The translations under genes and the position numbers were made by a program. From Teredinibacter haidensis (GTDB taxonomy: Bacteria > Pseudomonadota > Gammaproteobacteria > Pseudomonadales > Cellvibrionaceae), in NCBI RefSeq assembly GCF_014211975.1, contig NZ_CP060084.1, positions 186,001 to 250,000 of the forward strand: a stretch of DNA of 64,000 nt, given 5' to 3'. This document shows positions 1 through 8,614 of the stretch, piece by piece. The notes beneath the pieces were generated by a model. It did not search any database. It was not told the DNA's origin and was given only the letters and a program-made list of their open reading frames with translations. Within the stretch, counting starts at the first letter, position 1. Every line of letters starts with the position of its first letter.

Positions 1-1
1 A

Positions 2-301
2 GATCAGGTAATGGAGGTTGCGTTGGATGCCGGGGCAGAAGATGTCGAGTCTAATGACGATGGCTCCCTGGATGTGACTACAGCTTTCGAGGGTTACCTG
101 GGGGTTAAAGAGGCGATGGTTGCTTCTGGTCTGGAGCCCGCCAATGCAGAAGTCGCTATGATTGCTTCAGTGCAAGTACCTATTGCTACGCAGGAAGATG
201 CTGATAAAACCCTGGCGCTGATCGATATGCTCGAAGATCTGGATGATGTGCAGAGTGTTTTTACTAACGCCGATATTCCAGACAAATTTTTCGGCGAATA
301 G
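2..301 (+). CDS. YebC/PmpR-family regulator, C-terminal part
   Basis: The frame is open from the window edge (codons D-Q-V before the first Met at 11) and the product matches the C-terminal third of the YebC/PmpR family, conserved DNA-binding proteins of about 240-250 aa that act as transcriptional regulators and, in recent work on the family, in relieving ribosome stalling. Family-typical features are the acidic 'ALDAGAEDVE' segment and the closing 'VQSVFTNADIP' segment. The 5' part lies outside the window. A hairpin follows directly, so this is the end of its transcript. In many relatives ruvC follows yebC; here alr follows instead. Confidence 0.85.
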   Translation, partial: DQVMEVALDAGAEDVESNDDGSLDVTTAFEGYLGVKEAMVASGLEPANAEVAMIASVQVPIATQEDADKTLALIDMLEDLDDVQSVFTNADIPDKFFGE

Positions 302-334
302 CTCTTTTTCTTAGCTGCGAACTCTTCTCTGTTA

Positions 335-370
335 AAAATGACCGGTAAACAATTGTTTGCCGGTCATTTT
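335..370. terminator. Hairpin terminator after yebC
   Basis: An 18-bp inverted repeat (AAAATGACCGGTAAACAA and its near-perfect complement, one G-U pair) ends in a T-run on both strands. It separates yebC from alr and could work in both directions. Confidence 0.75.
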
Positions 371-479
371 TCTAAAATTCCCCTTTAAACTTGCCTCTCT
401 TTGTTTTCGCTCTATTGCTCTTTTAGTGTGATTTCATGCAGACTGTTTTTATCTTTCAGCCAAGCATAAGTCTTCTATT

Positions 480-1631
480 GTGAACTCTGATCTCGTTATT
501 CATCTTAATGCCATTGCCTACAATTGGTTGCAGTTAAAGGCCAAATTAAATCCGACTGTTGAATGCGGAGCCGTTGTTAAGGCCGACGCCTATGGTTTAG
601 GGGTTATCCCTGTTGTTCAGGTACTGCTTAAAGCGGGCTGTAGGCACTTTTACGTTGCTAGCTTACAAGAGGCGCTTTTCGTCCAGGGGCAGTTGGACGA
701 GATTGTTGAGGCGCACGGGCTGAGTACGGCTGATTGTCAGTTGTATGTGCTTTCGGGGTGTGCTCCCGGCGAAGAGTTGGTTTTTGCGGAGCATCGTATA
801 GTGCCGGTGCTTATTAGTGGCGAAATGTTTTTTCGTTGGTGTTCTGCGTTGAGAGGAGCTGGCTTGCGATCCGGTTCTGTTTCCTCCGTATTGAAAGTGG
901 ATACAGGGATGTCGCGTCTGGGCTTGAGTCAGGACGAGTTTGATCTGGTCGTAGCATCACCAAAAGATTTACAAACAGCGGGAGTTAAGCGCTTAATGAG
1001 CCACTTGGCTTGTGCTGACGAGCCGAATCATCCGCAAAATGAACGGCAGCTTCAGCGCTTTCAGCGTTACGCTTCTCGGTTGAAAAAATTACTGCCGAGT
1101 CTCAAGTGCGGTCTGGCCAATTCTGCCGGTATTTTGCTAGGTGATGATTATCATTTTGATACAGTAAGGCCAGGTATAGCGATTTATGGCGGTAATCCGC
1201 AGTTGCGGGCGGAAAATATATTTCGGCCTGTGGTTGAATTAAAGTTGCCAGTACTGCAGGTGCGAGAGATCTCCAGTGACGCTTGTGTTGGCTACGGTGC
1301 AACATATTGCTTTAGTTTGCCTGCGCGGGTGGCGGTTGTTGCGGGCGGGTATGCCGACGGCTTATTTCGTGCGTTATCTAATCACGGTGAGTGCTGGATT
1401 GAAAAAAAAGGCGGGAAGGGCTGGCGGGCACCAATAGTGGGGCGAATATCTATGGATAGCACCATTGTTGATATTTCTCATCTGGCCGAGGGCACGGTTA
1501 AGGCTGGCGATCGCTTGGAGTTTATAGGTAAGAATATTTCACTGGATGAAGTGGCGGAAAAGGCGGGAACGATCGGTTATGAAGTTCTCACCGCTCTGGG
1601 GCATCGCTATTTGCGAACATACAAAAGCTAG
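480..1631 (+). CDS. alr: Alanine racemase
   Basis: This PLP enzyme interconverts L- and D-alanine and supplies D-Ala for peptidoglycan. The 383 aa product has the family motif AVVKADAYGLG near the N-terminus, with K34 the expected PLP lysine. The second catalytic base is expected at Y272 in 'CVGYGATY', and the length is normal for a fold-type III racemase. The start is GTG at 480 and no strong Shine-Dalgarno is visible upstream, so the start is less certain than the identity. birA begins 18 bp after the stop, suggesting co-transcription of alr-birA-coaX. Confidence 0.95.
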   Translation: MNSDLVIHLNAIAYNWLQLKAKLNPTVECGAVVKADAYGLGVIPVVQVLLKAGCRHFYVASLQEALFVQGQLDEIVEAHGLSTADCQLYVLSGCAPGEELVFAEHRIVPVLISGEMFFRWCSALRGAGLRSGSVSSVLKVDTGMSRLGLSQDEFDLVVASPKDLQTAGVKRLMSHLACADEPNHPQNERQLQRFQRYASRLKKLLPSLKCGLANSAGILLGDDYHFDTVRPGIAIYGGNPQLRAENIFRPVVELKLPVLQVREISSDACVGYGATYCFSLPARVAVVAGGYADGLFRALSNHGECWIEKKGGKGWRAPIVGRISMDSTIVDISHLAEGTVKAGDRLEFIGKNISLDEVAEKAGTIGYEVLTALGHRYLRTYKS

Positions 1632-1649
1632 CGACGGTTTAACACGCTT

Positions 1650-2657
1650 ATGAATTCAAATCAATTATTACTGATTCAGTGTTTGGCCGATGGTGAGTTT
1701 CACTCGGGAGAAAAGCTGGGCGAGTTGGCGGGTATCAGTCGAGCCGCCGTGTGGAAGCAGTTGCAATCGTTGCAGCCGCTAGGAATTGAGGTTATCAGTC
1801 ATAAGGGTAGGGGCTATGCGTTAGGTGCTGCCCTCTCCTTGCTTGGGGGCGACAAAATATTAGGGCGGCTCAGCGAGGCGTCCCTGCCGCTTGTATCAGC
1901 GCTTGACGTCATTCAGCAGGTCGAGTCCACCAATCAAACCGTGTTGCAACATATTGGCAGGGGCGGTGGTCATGGCTACATCTGTCTGGCAGAGCAACAA
2001 ACCGCTGGTCGCGGTAGGCGTGGCCGGGTCTGGCAAAGCCCCTATGCGGCGAATGTATACCTCTCCATCGGTTGGCGCTTTTCCCAGGGGGTTGCAGCGC
2101 TTGAGGGGTTAAGTTTGGCTGTAGGTGTGGCGGTCGCAGAGGCGCTTTGCGCCCTTGGTTATGATCAGCCGCGTTTGAAGTGGCCTAACGATGTGCTAGT
2201 AGAGGGGCGAAAGCTTGGCGGCATCTTGCTGGAAATGTCTGGTGATGCCAGTGGCGATTGTTATATTGTCGTTGGTGTTGGGCTAAATGTTCGCATGCCT
2301 GAAGCCCTTGGCGCGAGTATAGATCAAGCGTGGGTCGATTTGGCCTCTTTGCCTGCTAAAGATGGTCTTAAGGCTGGCCTGGATAGAAATGCGGTTGTTG
2401 CTGCGTTGTTGAATGAGCTTATACCCCTGTTGTCGAATTACGAACAGAGCGGTTTTAGCCGTTATAAAAAGCGATGGGAAAAATTGAACGCTTATCGTGA
2501 TCGGGAGGTTTCCCTGGTTATGCCCAATAGCACCCTGGATGGCAGGATGCTGGGTGTCACCGAAAGCGGAGGTCTACGCCTGCTGGTGGGCGCGGAAGAG
2601 CGCGTTTTTCTTGGGGGTGAAATCAGTGTTCGCGAGCGTCCAGTGGGGAGGGGGTAA
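1650..2657 (+). CDS. birA: Bifunctional biotin-protein ligase / biotin operon repressor
   Basis: BirA makes biotinyl-AMP and transfers biotin to the biotin carrier protein of acetyl-CoA carboxylase; the long form also represses biotin synthesis genes. The 335 aa protein has an N-terminal winged helix (about residues 1-65, 'GISRAAVWKQLQSL'). The catalytic domain carries the nucleotide/biotin loop GRGRRGRVW, the 'LKWPNDVL' motif with the catalytic lysine, and a small C-terminal SH3-like domain. Its stop overlaps the next start by one base (TAATG), which implies translational coupling with coaX. Confidence 0.95.
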   Translation: MNSNQLLLIQCLADGEFHSGEKLGELAGISRAAVWKQLQSLQPLGIEVISHKGRGYALGAALSLLGGDKILGRLSEASLPLVSALDVIQQVESTNQTVLQHIGRGGGHGYICLAEQQTAGRGRRGRVWQSPYAANVYLSIGWRFSQGVAALEGLSLAVGVAVAEALCALGYDQPRLKWPNDVLVEGRKLGGILLEMSGDASGDCYIVVGVGLNVRMPEALGASIDQAWVDLASLPAKDGLKAGLDRNAVVAALLNELIPLLSNYEQSGFSRYKKRWEKLNAYRDREVSLVMPNSTLDGRMLGVTESGGLRLLVGAEERVFLGGEISVRERPVGRG

Positions 2658-3412
2658 TGCAGCTTCTTCTTGATGCGGGAAATAGTCGGCTTAAGTGGCA
2701 GTTGGTTGATGATAAACGCAAGCATGAAGGTTGTTGCGCATACTCGGATCTTGGTTGCCTTGCTGAACTCGTTGGCGCGACCCGTTTGGATAGGGTGCTG
2801 GTATCGTCCGTACGAGGGCCAGAGTTTGATCGTGAGCTTGTCTTGGCGTCTAGAGACCAGTTTGGTATTGAACCTTTTTTTGCGGTGGTTGAGCAAGAGT
2901 GTTTGGGTCTCGTTGCCGCTTACGATGATTTCCGTCGTCTCGGGGTGGATCGCTGGTTGGCAATGTTGGCTGCTTTTCATCGGGAAAAATCTGTTTGTGT
3001 TGTTATTGATGCGGGCACCGCTATAACGGCGGACTTTGTGGGTTTGGGGGGGCGTCATCAAGGTGGCTTGATCGTTCCGGGTGTGCAAGCCATGACCAGA
3101 GCACTGCTTTCAAGCACTAGCGCTATTGATGTTAAGTCGTTAACTCCACCGCAGACGTGGCGGCCTGGTTGCGATACTTTAGCTTGTGTTGAGCAGGGGG
3201 TGGCGGCCGCTTTAAAGGGTTTGATGTCGGAGGTCGTTGCTTATACTGATACTATGGCGAAGGAGCTGCCTAGCGCTTCAGCCGCTACAATTTATTTGAC
3301 TGGTGGCGATATGGCGTTGCTTAGATCCTGGCTGCCAGCATCAGCCAAATGCGAGTCTGATCTGGTTTTGCAGGGGTTACTGCTAAACCAGTGTTGGGAT
3401 ATACGACAATAA
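2657..3412 (+). CDS. coaX: Type III pantothenate kinase
   Basis: CoaX catalyses the first step of coenzyme A synthesis, ATP-dependent phosphorylation of pantothenate. The 251 aa protein belongs to the ASKHA fold: the phosphate-1 motif is 'DAGNSRLKW' near residue 6, and 'VIDAGTAITADFV' near residue 118 carries the second conserved Asp, followed by the 'GGLIVPG' segment. The length fits the family. It is coupled to birA by a one-base overlap, and the birA-coaX-SPOR order before a Thr/Tyr/Gly/Thr tRNA cluster is common in Pseudomonas-like genomes. Confidence 0.95.
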   Translation: MQLLLDAGNSRLKWQLVDDKRKHEGCCAYSDLGCLAELVGATRLDRVLVSSVRGPEFDRELVLASRDQFGIEPFFAVVEQECLGLVAAYDDFRRLGVDRWLAMLAAFHREKSVCVVIDAGTAITADFVGLGGRHQGGLIVPGVQAMTRALLSSTSAIDVKSLTPPQTWRPGCDTLACVEQGVAAALKGLMSEVVAYTDTMAKELPSASAATIYLTGGDMALLRSWLPASAKCESDLVLQGLLLNQCWDIRQ

Positions 3413-3435
3413 TAAACGGGGGAACTTCCAATCCA

Positions 3436-4170
3436 ATGAGGTGGATTTTCTTTACACTGCTGTTTTTTAATGTGCTGGCCTTGGCTTGGGGGGTGGCTTT
3501 TTATGAGCCTGGCCAGCAAGTGGTTACTTCAAAGCCAGCACCTTTTGCGTACAAACGGGTGGCGCCGTTGGTTCTGCTGTCGGAAGGGGCGTCTCTGGTG
3601 GATGGAGAGCAGAATCTGGTGGGTGTTTCCTCTGTGGTGAACACCTCTTCAGGGCCTAGTTACCCGACAAAAGACGGTAAGCCGCTTTGTGATATGGTGG
3701 GTCCGTTTAAAGATCGGGAGCAGGCGCAGACTTTTACCGAGCGCCTTGCTGCGATCGATATCCGTAGCGAAATAAAAGAGTTGGAAATTCCTGCGGGTGC
3801 GCGCTACCAAGTTTATTTGCCTCCAGAGGCCTCACATAAGGCCGCGCTGCGTAAGTTAGCTGAGCTGCAGGCAAAAAAAGTGGATAGCTACATCATTCCC
3901 AAGGGTGAGTTGGCAAATGGTATTTCGCTAGGTATGTTTAGCCGCGAAGAGCTGGCAAAACAGCAATTAGTTGAGGCGAAAGCCATCGGTCTCGATGCGG
4001 AGGTCAATATAATCGAGCGCACTTATTGGGAGATTTGGACCATGCTAACACCCGGAGAAGGTGGAAAAATGAGCAATATGGCTTGGTCGCGAGCAATGGA
4101 AGGTATAAATGGTCTCGAGAGACGACAAAATTTCTGTTTAGATGTTGCTTCGCAGGACAACATTCACTAG
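3436..4170 (+). CDS. SPOR-domain-like membrane-anchored protein
   Basis: The 244 aa protein has an N-terminal membrane anchor (about residues 2-21) followed by a periplasmic part. The segment near residues 75-180 ('CDMVGPFKDREQAQTFTERL', 'YQVYLPPEASHKAALRKL', 'GISLGMFSREELAKQQ') resembles two SPOR-type halves. SPOR domains bind denuded septal peptidoglycan. I chose ATG 3436 because GGGGGAA lies just upstream and because the longer GTG reading from 3391 runs inside coaX and precedes the anchor with unlikely sequence. Its position after coaX and before the tRNA cluster matches a conserved gammaproteobacterial layout. The specific function is unknown. Confidence 0.75.
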   Translation: MRWIFFTLLFFNVLALAWGVAFYEPGQQVVTSKPAPFAYKRVAPLVLLSEGASLVDGEQNLVGVSSVVNTSSGPSYPTKDGKPLCDMVGPFKDREQAQTFTERLAAIDIRSEIKELEIPAGARYQVYLPPEASHKAALRKLAELQAKKVDSYIIPKGELANGISLGMFSREELAKQQLVEAKAIGLDAEVNIIERTYWEIWTMLTPGEGGKMSNMAWSRAMEGINGLERRQNFCLDVASQDNIH

Positions 4171-4226
4171 AATCCCGCCTCCACATTAAGGGAGCAGGCC
4201 AAAGTATCCCATAATGAGGTTAGAGA

Positions 4227-4302
4227 GCTGGTGTAGCTCAGTTGGTAGAGCAGCTGACTTGTAATCAGCCGGTCGGGGGTTCAACTCCTCTCGCCAGCTC
4301 CA
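4227..4302 (+). tRNA. tRNA-Thr (TGT)
   Basis: 76 nt cloverleaf: acceptor GCTGGTG pairs with CGCCAGC (one G-U), D-loop, anticodon loop CTTGTAA with anticodon TGT, T-arm GTTCAA, encoded CCA. First of five tRNAs in a row. Confidence 0.97.
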
Positions 4303-4316
4303 TTTTTAAAATTAGC

Positions 4317-4400
4317 GCAGGGGTTCCCGAGTGGCCAAAGGGATCAGACTGTAAATCTGACGCGCAAGCTTCGGTGGTTCGAATCCACCCCCCTGCACCA
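4317..4400 (+). tRNA. tRNA-Tyr (GTA)
   Basis: 84 nt, with a long variable arm as expected for tyrosine. Acceptor GCAGGGG pairs with CCCCTGC, anticodon GTA in CTGTAAA, T-loop GTTCGAATC, encoded CCA. Confidence 0.97.
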
Positions 4401-4547
4401 TATTGAAGTCCGAGAAGGTGGCTTTCACTGCAATGCCTAGTTAAGTATTTGTAGTGTTTTGCTTACGTCAGGCTCTTCGGATAAGAGTTTAGTCTTCGCG
4501 TTGGTAATGCTCACGCAAAAGGCTAAAGGTAAGTCGAAAAGTTGTAA

Positions 4548-4621
<74 letters not shown>

Positions 4622-4674
4622 TTAAGCGATAAATGCCGAAAGTGCCCTCTGAGGGTGATAAGTGAAGAGTTCAA

Positions 4675-4750
4675 GCTCATGTAGCTCAGATGGTAGAGCA
4701 CACCCTTGGTAAGGGTGAGGTCACCGGTTCAATTCCGGTCATGAGCTCCA
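4675..4750 (+). tRNA. tRNA-Thr (GGT)
   Basis: 76 nt. Acceptor GCTCATG pairs with CATGAGC, anticodon GGT in CTTGGTA, T-loop GTTCAATTC, encoded CCA. In E. coli a tuf gene follows this tRNA; none does here. Confidence 0.97.
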
Positions 4751-4839
4751 CATTCCGGTATGCAGTGACCAGTTAGCTTCTGGTGGGAGGAAAGGTTGGT
4801 GTTAGTGCCGGCCTTTTTGTGCGTCGGAAGAAGTAATAC

Positions 4840-4915
4840 AGGCCAGTAGTTCAATTGGTAGAGCGTCGGTCTCCAAAACCGAAAGTTGGGGGTTCGAGTC
4901 CCTCCTGGCCTGCCA
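4840..4915 (+). tRNA. tRNA-Trp (CCA)
   Basis: 76 nt. Acceptor AGGCCAG pairs with CTGGCCT, anticodon CCA in CTCCAAA, T-loop GTTCGAGTC, discriminator G, encoded CCA. It lies just before secE, the usual place in Pseudomonas-like genomes. Confidence 0.97.
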
Positions 4916-4987
4916 TTTTAAGGCGAGAGAAATATTCGCCGTCTGCGTTGAAACTTGTCGACGCAAAAAATGTACGTTGAGAAAATT

Positions 4988-5362
4988 ATGAGCACTACTA
5001 AAGTCGAAGAAGCAGATTTTCGTTTGGATGGTCTTAAGTGGCTAGTTGTGGCTGCCCTTGTTTTGGGTGGTGCATTTGCCAATTCATACTATGCTGGCGA
5101 TTTTGCCCTGCTCTATCGTGTTCTGGTGTTGTTGGTGCTTGGTCTGTTTGCTGCGTATGTCGCGGTTAACACGGCTAAGGGTAGCTCTTTTTGGGCTCTA
5201 CTAAAGGCAGCTCAGGTTGAGGTGCGTAAAGTGGTTTGGCCTTCTCGTCAGGAGACGACTCAGACAACGTTAATTGTATCCGCAGTTGTTGTGGTTACGG
5301 CTATTATCCTCTGGGGTCTGGATGCAGGCCTTGGTTATTTGGCTTCACTCATTATTGGATAG
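4988..5362 (+). CDS. secE: Preprotein translocase subunit SecE
   Basis: SecE is the essential clamp of the SecYEG channel in the inner membrane. The 124 aa form has three membrane segments, as in E. coli (127 aa): two near residues 13-60 and one near the C-terminus. The conserved cytoplasmic 'EVRKVVWPSRQET' helix precedes the last one. I chose ATG 4988, which follows GAGAAAA and gives the family length; an upstream in-frame TTG (4955) would add an unsupported extension. nusG begins 11 bp downstream, the universal secE-nusG pair. Confidence 0.95.
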   Translation: MSTTKVEEADFRLDGLKWLVVAALVLGGAFANSYYAGDFALLYRVLVLLVLGLFAAYVAVNTAKGSSFWALLKAAQVEVRKVVWPSRQETTQTTLIVSAVVVVTAIILWGLDAGLGYLASLIIG

Positions 5363-5373
5363 GGGCGCTCACT

Positions 5374-5907
5374 ATGACTAAGCGATGGTATGTTGTTCAC
5401 GCTTACTCAGGATACGAGAAGAAAGTGGCGCAGGCTCTTAAAGAGCGTATTGAGCTGCACGGGATGCACGATAGTTTTGGCGATGTGTTGGTGCCAACCG
5501 AAGAAGTTGTCGAAATGCGAGGGGGTCAGAAGCGCAGGTCCGAGCGTAAATTCTTCCCAGGTTATGTGCTCGTGCAGATGGAGTTGAATGATGATGCTTG
5601 GCATCTGGTTAAAGAGACTCCCCGAGTAATGGGTTTTATTGGCGGTAAGGCTGATCAGCCTGCACCGATTACCGATAAAGAAGCCGATTTGATTCTGCAG
5701 CGAGTTGATGACTCCGCAGATAAGCCTAAGCCCAAGACTTTGTTTGAGCCGGGCGAAATGGTTCGCGTTATTGATGGCCCCTTCAACGACTTTAATGGAG
5801 TGGTTGAAGAGGTTAATTACGAAAAAAGCCGCTTGCAGGTTGCGGTTCTCATCTTTGGTCGATCTACTCCTGTTGAGCTGGAGTTCGGGCAGGTTGAAAA
5901 AAGCTGA
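5374..5907 (+). CDS. nusG: Transcription termination/antitermination factor NusG
   Basis: NusG binds RNA polymerase and links it to Rho or to the leading ribosome. The 177 aa protein has the N-terminal NGN domain (starting MTKRWYVVHAYSGYEKK, with 'FFPGYVLV' in the middle) and a C-terminal KOW domain ('GEMVRVIDGPFNDFNGVVEEV'). ATG 5374 gives the family length and starts right at the conserved 'WYVV' motif. It lies between secE and the L11-L1 operon. Confidence 0.97.
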   Translation: MTKRWYVVHAYSGYEKKVAQALKERIELHGMHDSFGDVLVPTEEVVEMRGGQKRRSERKFFPGYVLVQMELNDDAWHLVKETPRVMGFIGGKADQPAPITDKEADLILQRVDDSADKPKPKTLFEPGEMVRVIDGPFNDFNGVVEEVNYEKSRLQVAVLIFGRSTPVELEFGQVEKS

Positions 5908-5962
5908 TTTGGCGCCACTGCGACGAATTAAGTTTGGTAGTGTTGAGTAACAGTATTGTGCT

Positions 5963-5990
5963 CTCTCCCGCGTAGCGGGGGAGGGCTTTT
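5963..5990 (+). terminator. Hairpin terminator/attenuator between nusG and rplK
   Basis: CTCTCCCG and CGGGGGAG form a stem (one mismatch) around a short loop, followed by GGCTTTT. It could end the secE-nusG transcript or attenuate read-through into the ribosomal protein genes. Confidence 0.5.
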
Positions 5991-6094
5991 CGCGTCTTGT
6001 TGAAGGAGGTTCTTTCGTCAAGACAGGGGAGCCTGGGAAGAACAGTTTGCCAACTGTTTGGAGGCGCTAAAACCCATAATCGGGAGTACATAGT

Positions 6095-6526
6095 ATGGCA
6101 AAGAAAGTTGAAGCTTATATTAAGCTACAGGTAAAAGCCGGTCAGGCTAACCCAAGTCCACCCGTTGGTCCTGCTTTGGGTCAGCACGGTGTGAATATAA
6201 TGGAATTCTGTAAGGCGTTTAACGCGCAAACTCAGAGCCAGGAGCCTGGTGCGCCAGTTCCTGTTGTGATTTCTGTTTATAGCGACCGTAGCTTTACCTT
6301 CACCATGAAAACCCCACCAGCATCTTATATGTTAAAGAAAGCCGCTGGAATCAAAAGTGGTAGTGGCCGTCCCAACACTGAAAAAGTTGGCAAGGTTAAT
6401 CGTGCCCAGTTGGAAGAGATTGCTACTGCCAAGGCGCCGGATTTGACTGCTGCCGATATGGATGCAGCAGTTCGTACTATCGCCGGCTCTGCCCGTGCGA
6501 TGGGTATTGATGTGGAGGGTGTGTAA
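6095..6526 (+). CDS. rplK: 50S ribosomal protein L11
   Basis: L11 forms the base of the ribosomal GTPase-associated centre on 23S rRNA and is needed for RelA activation. The 143 aa protein has the conserved 'KLQVKAGQANPSPPVGPALGQHGVNIMEFC' region, given here only as a landmark from about residue 9, and the C-terminal RNA-binding domain ending 'GSARAMGIDVEG'. rplA follows after one base. In E. coli L1 represses translation of this pair by binding its leader; I infer the same here. Confidence 0.97.
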   Translation: MAKKVEAYIKLQVKAGQANPSPPVGPALGQHGVNIMEFCKAFNAQTQSQEPGAPVPVVISVYSDRSFTFTMKTPPASYMLKKAAGIKSGSGRPNTEKVGKVNRAQLEEIATAKAPDLTAADMDAAVRTIAGSARAMGIDVEGV

Positions 6527-6527
6527 C

Positions 6528-7223
6528 ATGGCGAATCTGACTAAAAAGCAAAAAGTAATCAACGAAAAAGTTGATTTCACCAAGTCGTACGGTATTGACG
6601 AAGCTGTAGCGTTATTGAAAGAGCTGGCAACCGCCAAGTTTTCAGAAACTGTTGACGCTGCTGTCAATCTTGGTATCGATCCCCGTAAATCCGACCAGTC
6701 TGTTCGCGGTGCAACCAGTTTGCCGCACGGTACAGGTAAAGCTGTGCGCGTTGCTGTATTTGCTCAGGGCGCAGCTGCCGATGCAGCGAAAGAAGCCGGT
6801 GCGGAATTTGTCGGTATGGATGAACTCGCGGCTGAAATTAAAGGTGGCATGATGGATTTTGACGTGGTCGTAGCCGATCCGGCAGCAATGCGTGTTGTGG
6901 GTATGCTTGGCCAGGTGTTGGGTCCACGCGGACTGATGCCAAACCCCAAAACCGGAACTGTAACCCCCGACGTTGCTGGAGCTGTTAAAAAAGCTAAAGC
7001 CGGTCAAGTGCGTTTTCGTGCGGACAAGGGCGGTATTGTTCACGGTGGTATTGGTAAGGTTTCTTTTGACGCTAGCGCGATCAAGGAAAACTTGGAAGCC
7101 TTAGTTAACGATTTGAAAAAAGCTAAGCCTGCAGCGGCCAAAGGTGTTTACCTGAAGAAAATATCTTTGAGTACCACTATGGGCCCCGGCTTGGTCATCG
7201 ATCAATCTAGTTTGGAAGTTTAA
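6528..7223 (+). CDS. rplA: 50S ribosomal protein L1
   Basis: L1 forms the mobile L1 stalk that helps release the E-site tRNA and is the autogenous repressor of the rplKA operon. The product is 231 aa with the typical 'GLMPNPKTGTVT' and 'KAGQVRFRADKGG' motifs. The start is ATG 6528, one base after the rplK stop. Upstream in-frame starts lie inside rplK and are rejected. A terminator follows at 7239. Confidence 0.97.
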   Translation: MANLTKKQKVINEKVDFTKSYGIDEAVALLKELATAKFSETVDAAVNLGIDPRKSDQSVRGATSLPHGTGKAVRVAVFAQGAAADAAKEAGAEFVGMDELAAEIKGGMMDFDVVVADPAAMRVVGMLGQVLGPRGLMPNPKTGTVTPDVAGAVKKAKAGQVRFRADKGGIVHGGIGKVSFDASAIKENLEALVNDLKKAKPAAAKGVYLKKISLSTTMGPGLVIDQSSLEV

Positions 7224-7238
7224 TTCCGCTGATTGATT

Positions 7239-7266
7239 AACCAGAACTTTGGGGTCTGGTTTTTTG
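7239..7266 (+). terminator. Intrinsic terminator after rplA
   Basis: Stem AACCAGA/TCTGGTT with a 9-nt loop runs into TTTTTT. It separates rplKA from the L10 leader. Confidence 0.7.
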
Positions 7267-7299
7267 GTTCACTTAATTTTTAAGTGTTCTGATGAGCCG

Positions 7300-7390
7300 G
7301 GCTGTCAAAGACCGTAGGTGCGGAAGAGACTTTTAGTTTTTACTGCTTAATCCAGATCGAAAGGTCAAGCCTACGCAGACGGTGTGTCCC
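7300..7390 (+). promoter_or_regulatory. L10 ribosomal protein leader
   Basis: Upstream of rplJ, ACCGTAGGTGC pairs with GCCTACGCAGACGGT around an inner arm with AGATCGAAAGGTCAAGCC. This is the general form of the L10 leader (Rfam L10_leader), where L10(L12)4 binds and represses translation of rplJL. The call rests on position and recognisable pairing; covariance scoring was not run. Confidence 0.75.
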
Positions 7391-7503
7391 AATTCAGATT
7401 TTACGGATTTGAATGTGATCACCGATAATCGGAAATGGCAAAATCACAATGTAGTAACTGTGGTAGCGTTATTTCTTAACTTCAAATCCAGGAGATTTTA
7501 TTA

Positions 7504-8034
7504 GTGGCTATTGGACTCGAAGACAAAAAAGCGATCGTCGCTGACGTTAACGAGACTGCAGCTAACGCGTTATCTCTGGTGATTGCCGACGCACGTGGCG
7601 TGACTGTTGGCGATATGGATTCCCTGCGCAAACTGGCTCGTGAGAACAACGTAAATTTACGTGTTGTTCGAAACACCCTAGCCAAGCGCGCTATGCAGGG
7701 AACCGATTTTGAGTGTGTGAACGAAGCCCTTACTGGCCCAAGTCTGTTTGGTTTTTCTATGGAAGACCCAGGCGCGGCGGCGCGAATTTTCAAAGATTTT
7801 GCTAAACAGCAGGAAAACTTTGAAGTAAAAGCGCTCTCTATTGGCGGTAAGTTGCTGGAATCAAGCCAAATCGACACTCTCGCCAAGCTTCCGACTTTGG
7901 AACAGGCGTTGGGTCTATTGGCAAGCGTTATGATCGCACCGGTCACCAAATTGGTTCGTACTTTCAACGAGGTACCAACCAAGGTTACACGCGTAGTTGC
8001 GGCAGTTCGCGACCAGAAACAAGACGCGGCATAA
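7504..8034 (+). CDS. rplJ: 50S ribosomal protein L10
   Basis: L10 anchors the L7/L12 dimers to form the ribosomal stalk and, with them, represses its own operon. The 176 aa protein has the 'LRVVRNTLAKRAMQGT' RNA-binding segment and a C-terminal helix for L12 binding. The start is GTG 7504, preceded by CAGGAGATTT. The E. coli protein is about 165 aa, so the length is normal with a slightly longer tail. Confidence 0.97.
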   Translation: MAIGLEDKKAIVADVNETAANALSLVIADARGVTVGDMDSLRKLARENNVNLRVVRNTLAKRAMQGTDFECVNEALTGPSLFGFSMEDPGAAARIFKDFAKQQENFEVKALSIGGKLLESSQIDTLAKLPTLEQALGLLASVMIAPVTKLVRTFNEVPTKVTRVVAAVRDQKQDAA

Positions 8035-8159
8035 GTTTCGGCTCTTTTTAATAAAAGTATCGAACTGGCTGTATCTATTGTCCGAAATTGTTCCTGACAA
8101 CTTTCGGAATACTCCACATCCGTGTGGTTAATTAACAAATTTAAATTGGAGATAGAGTA

Positions 8160-8537
8160 ATGGCTCTTTCTAAAGAAGATATCTTAAATGCAATTGCTGA
8201 AATGTCTGTAATGGACGTTGTTGAGCTTGTTGAAGCAATGGAAGAGAAGTTCGGTGTATCTGCTGCTGCTGCTGTTGCCGTAGCTGCTCCTGCTGCAGGT
8301 GGCGACGTTGCTGCTGCTGAAGAGCAAACCGAATTTGACGTCGTTCTTACCGCTATCGGCGAAAAGAAAGTTAACGTGATCAAAGCTGTACGTGCTATCA
8401 CTGGTCTGGGTCTGAAAGAAGCCAAGGCAATGGTTGACGGCGCTCCAAGTTCAGTTAAAGAAGGCGTTTCTAAAGATGACGCTGAAGAAGCTAAGAAGCA
8501 ACTGGAAGAAGCCGGCGCATCTGTTGAGCTTAAGTAA
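8160..8537 (+). CDS. rplL: 50S ribosomal protein L7/L12
   Basis: This is the multi-copy stalk protein that recruits translational GTPases. The 125 aa product has an N-terminal dimerisation helix pair, an Ala-rich hinge (about residues 37-55), and the C-terminal factor-binding domain with 'FDVVLTAIGEKKVNVIKAVR' and 'GLGLKEAKAMVD'. It is co-transcribed with rplJ; the 125-bp gap between them holds no gene. Confidence 0.97.
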   Translation: MALSKEDILNAIAEMSVMDVVELVEAMEEKFGVSAAAAVAVAAPAAGGDVAAAEEQTEFDVVLTAIGEKKVNVIKAVRAITGLGLKEAKAMVDGAPSSVKEGVSKDDAEEAKKQLEEAGASVELK

Positions 8538-8549
8538 GTTGTGGTTTGA

Positions 8550-8573
8550 AGGTTTTCTCTGCGGAGAAAACCT
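8550..8573 (+). promoter_or_regulatory. Perfect hairpin in the rplL-rpoB spacer
   Basis: A perfect 10-bp stem (AGGTTTTCTC/GAGAAAACCT) with loop TGCG directly follows rplL. By comparison with E. coli, where an attenuator and an RNase III site lie in this spacer, it is a candidate processing site. That role is inference. Confidence 0.6.
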
Positions 8574-8581
8574 GCGAAGAC

Positions 8582-8614
8582 AAGGTCAGTGGGCTTTTTG
8601 CCCTCTGGCCTTTT
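8582..8614 (+). terminator. rplL-rpoB attenuator
   Basis: A 13-bp stem (AAGGTCAGTGGGC with GCCCTCTGGCCTT, one G-U and one mismatch) and TTTT. It likely lets only part of the transcripts continue into rpoBC, keeping polymerase below ribosomal protein output. Confidence 0.7.

Noticed and set aside
7482..8138. Long minus-strand frame opposite rplJ
   Set aside because: Antisense shadow of rplJ with no family match.
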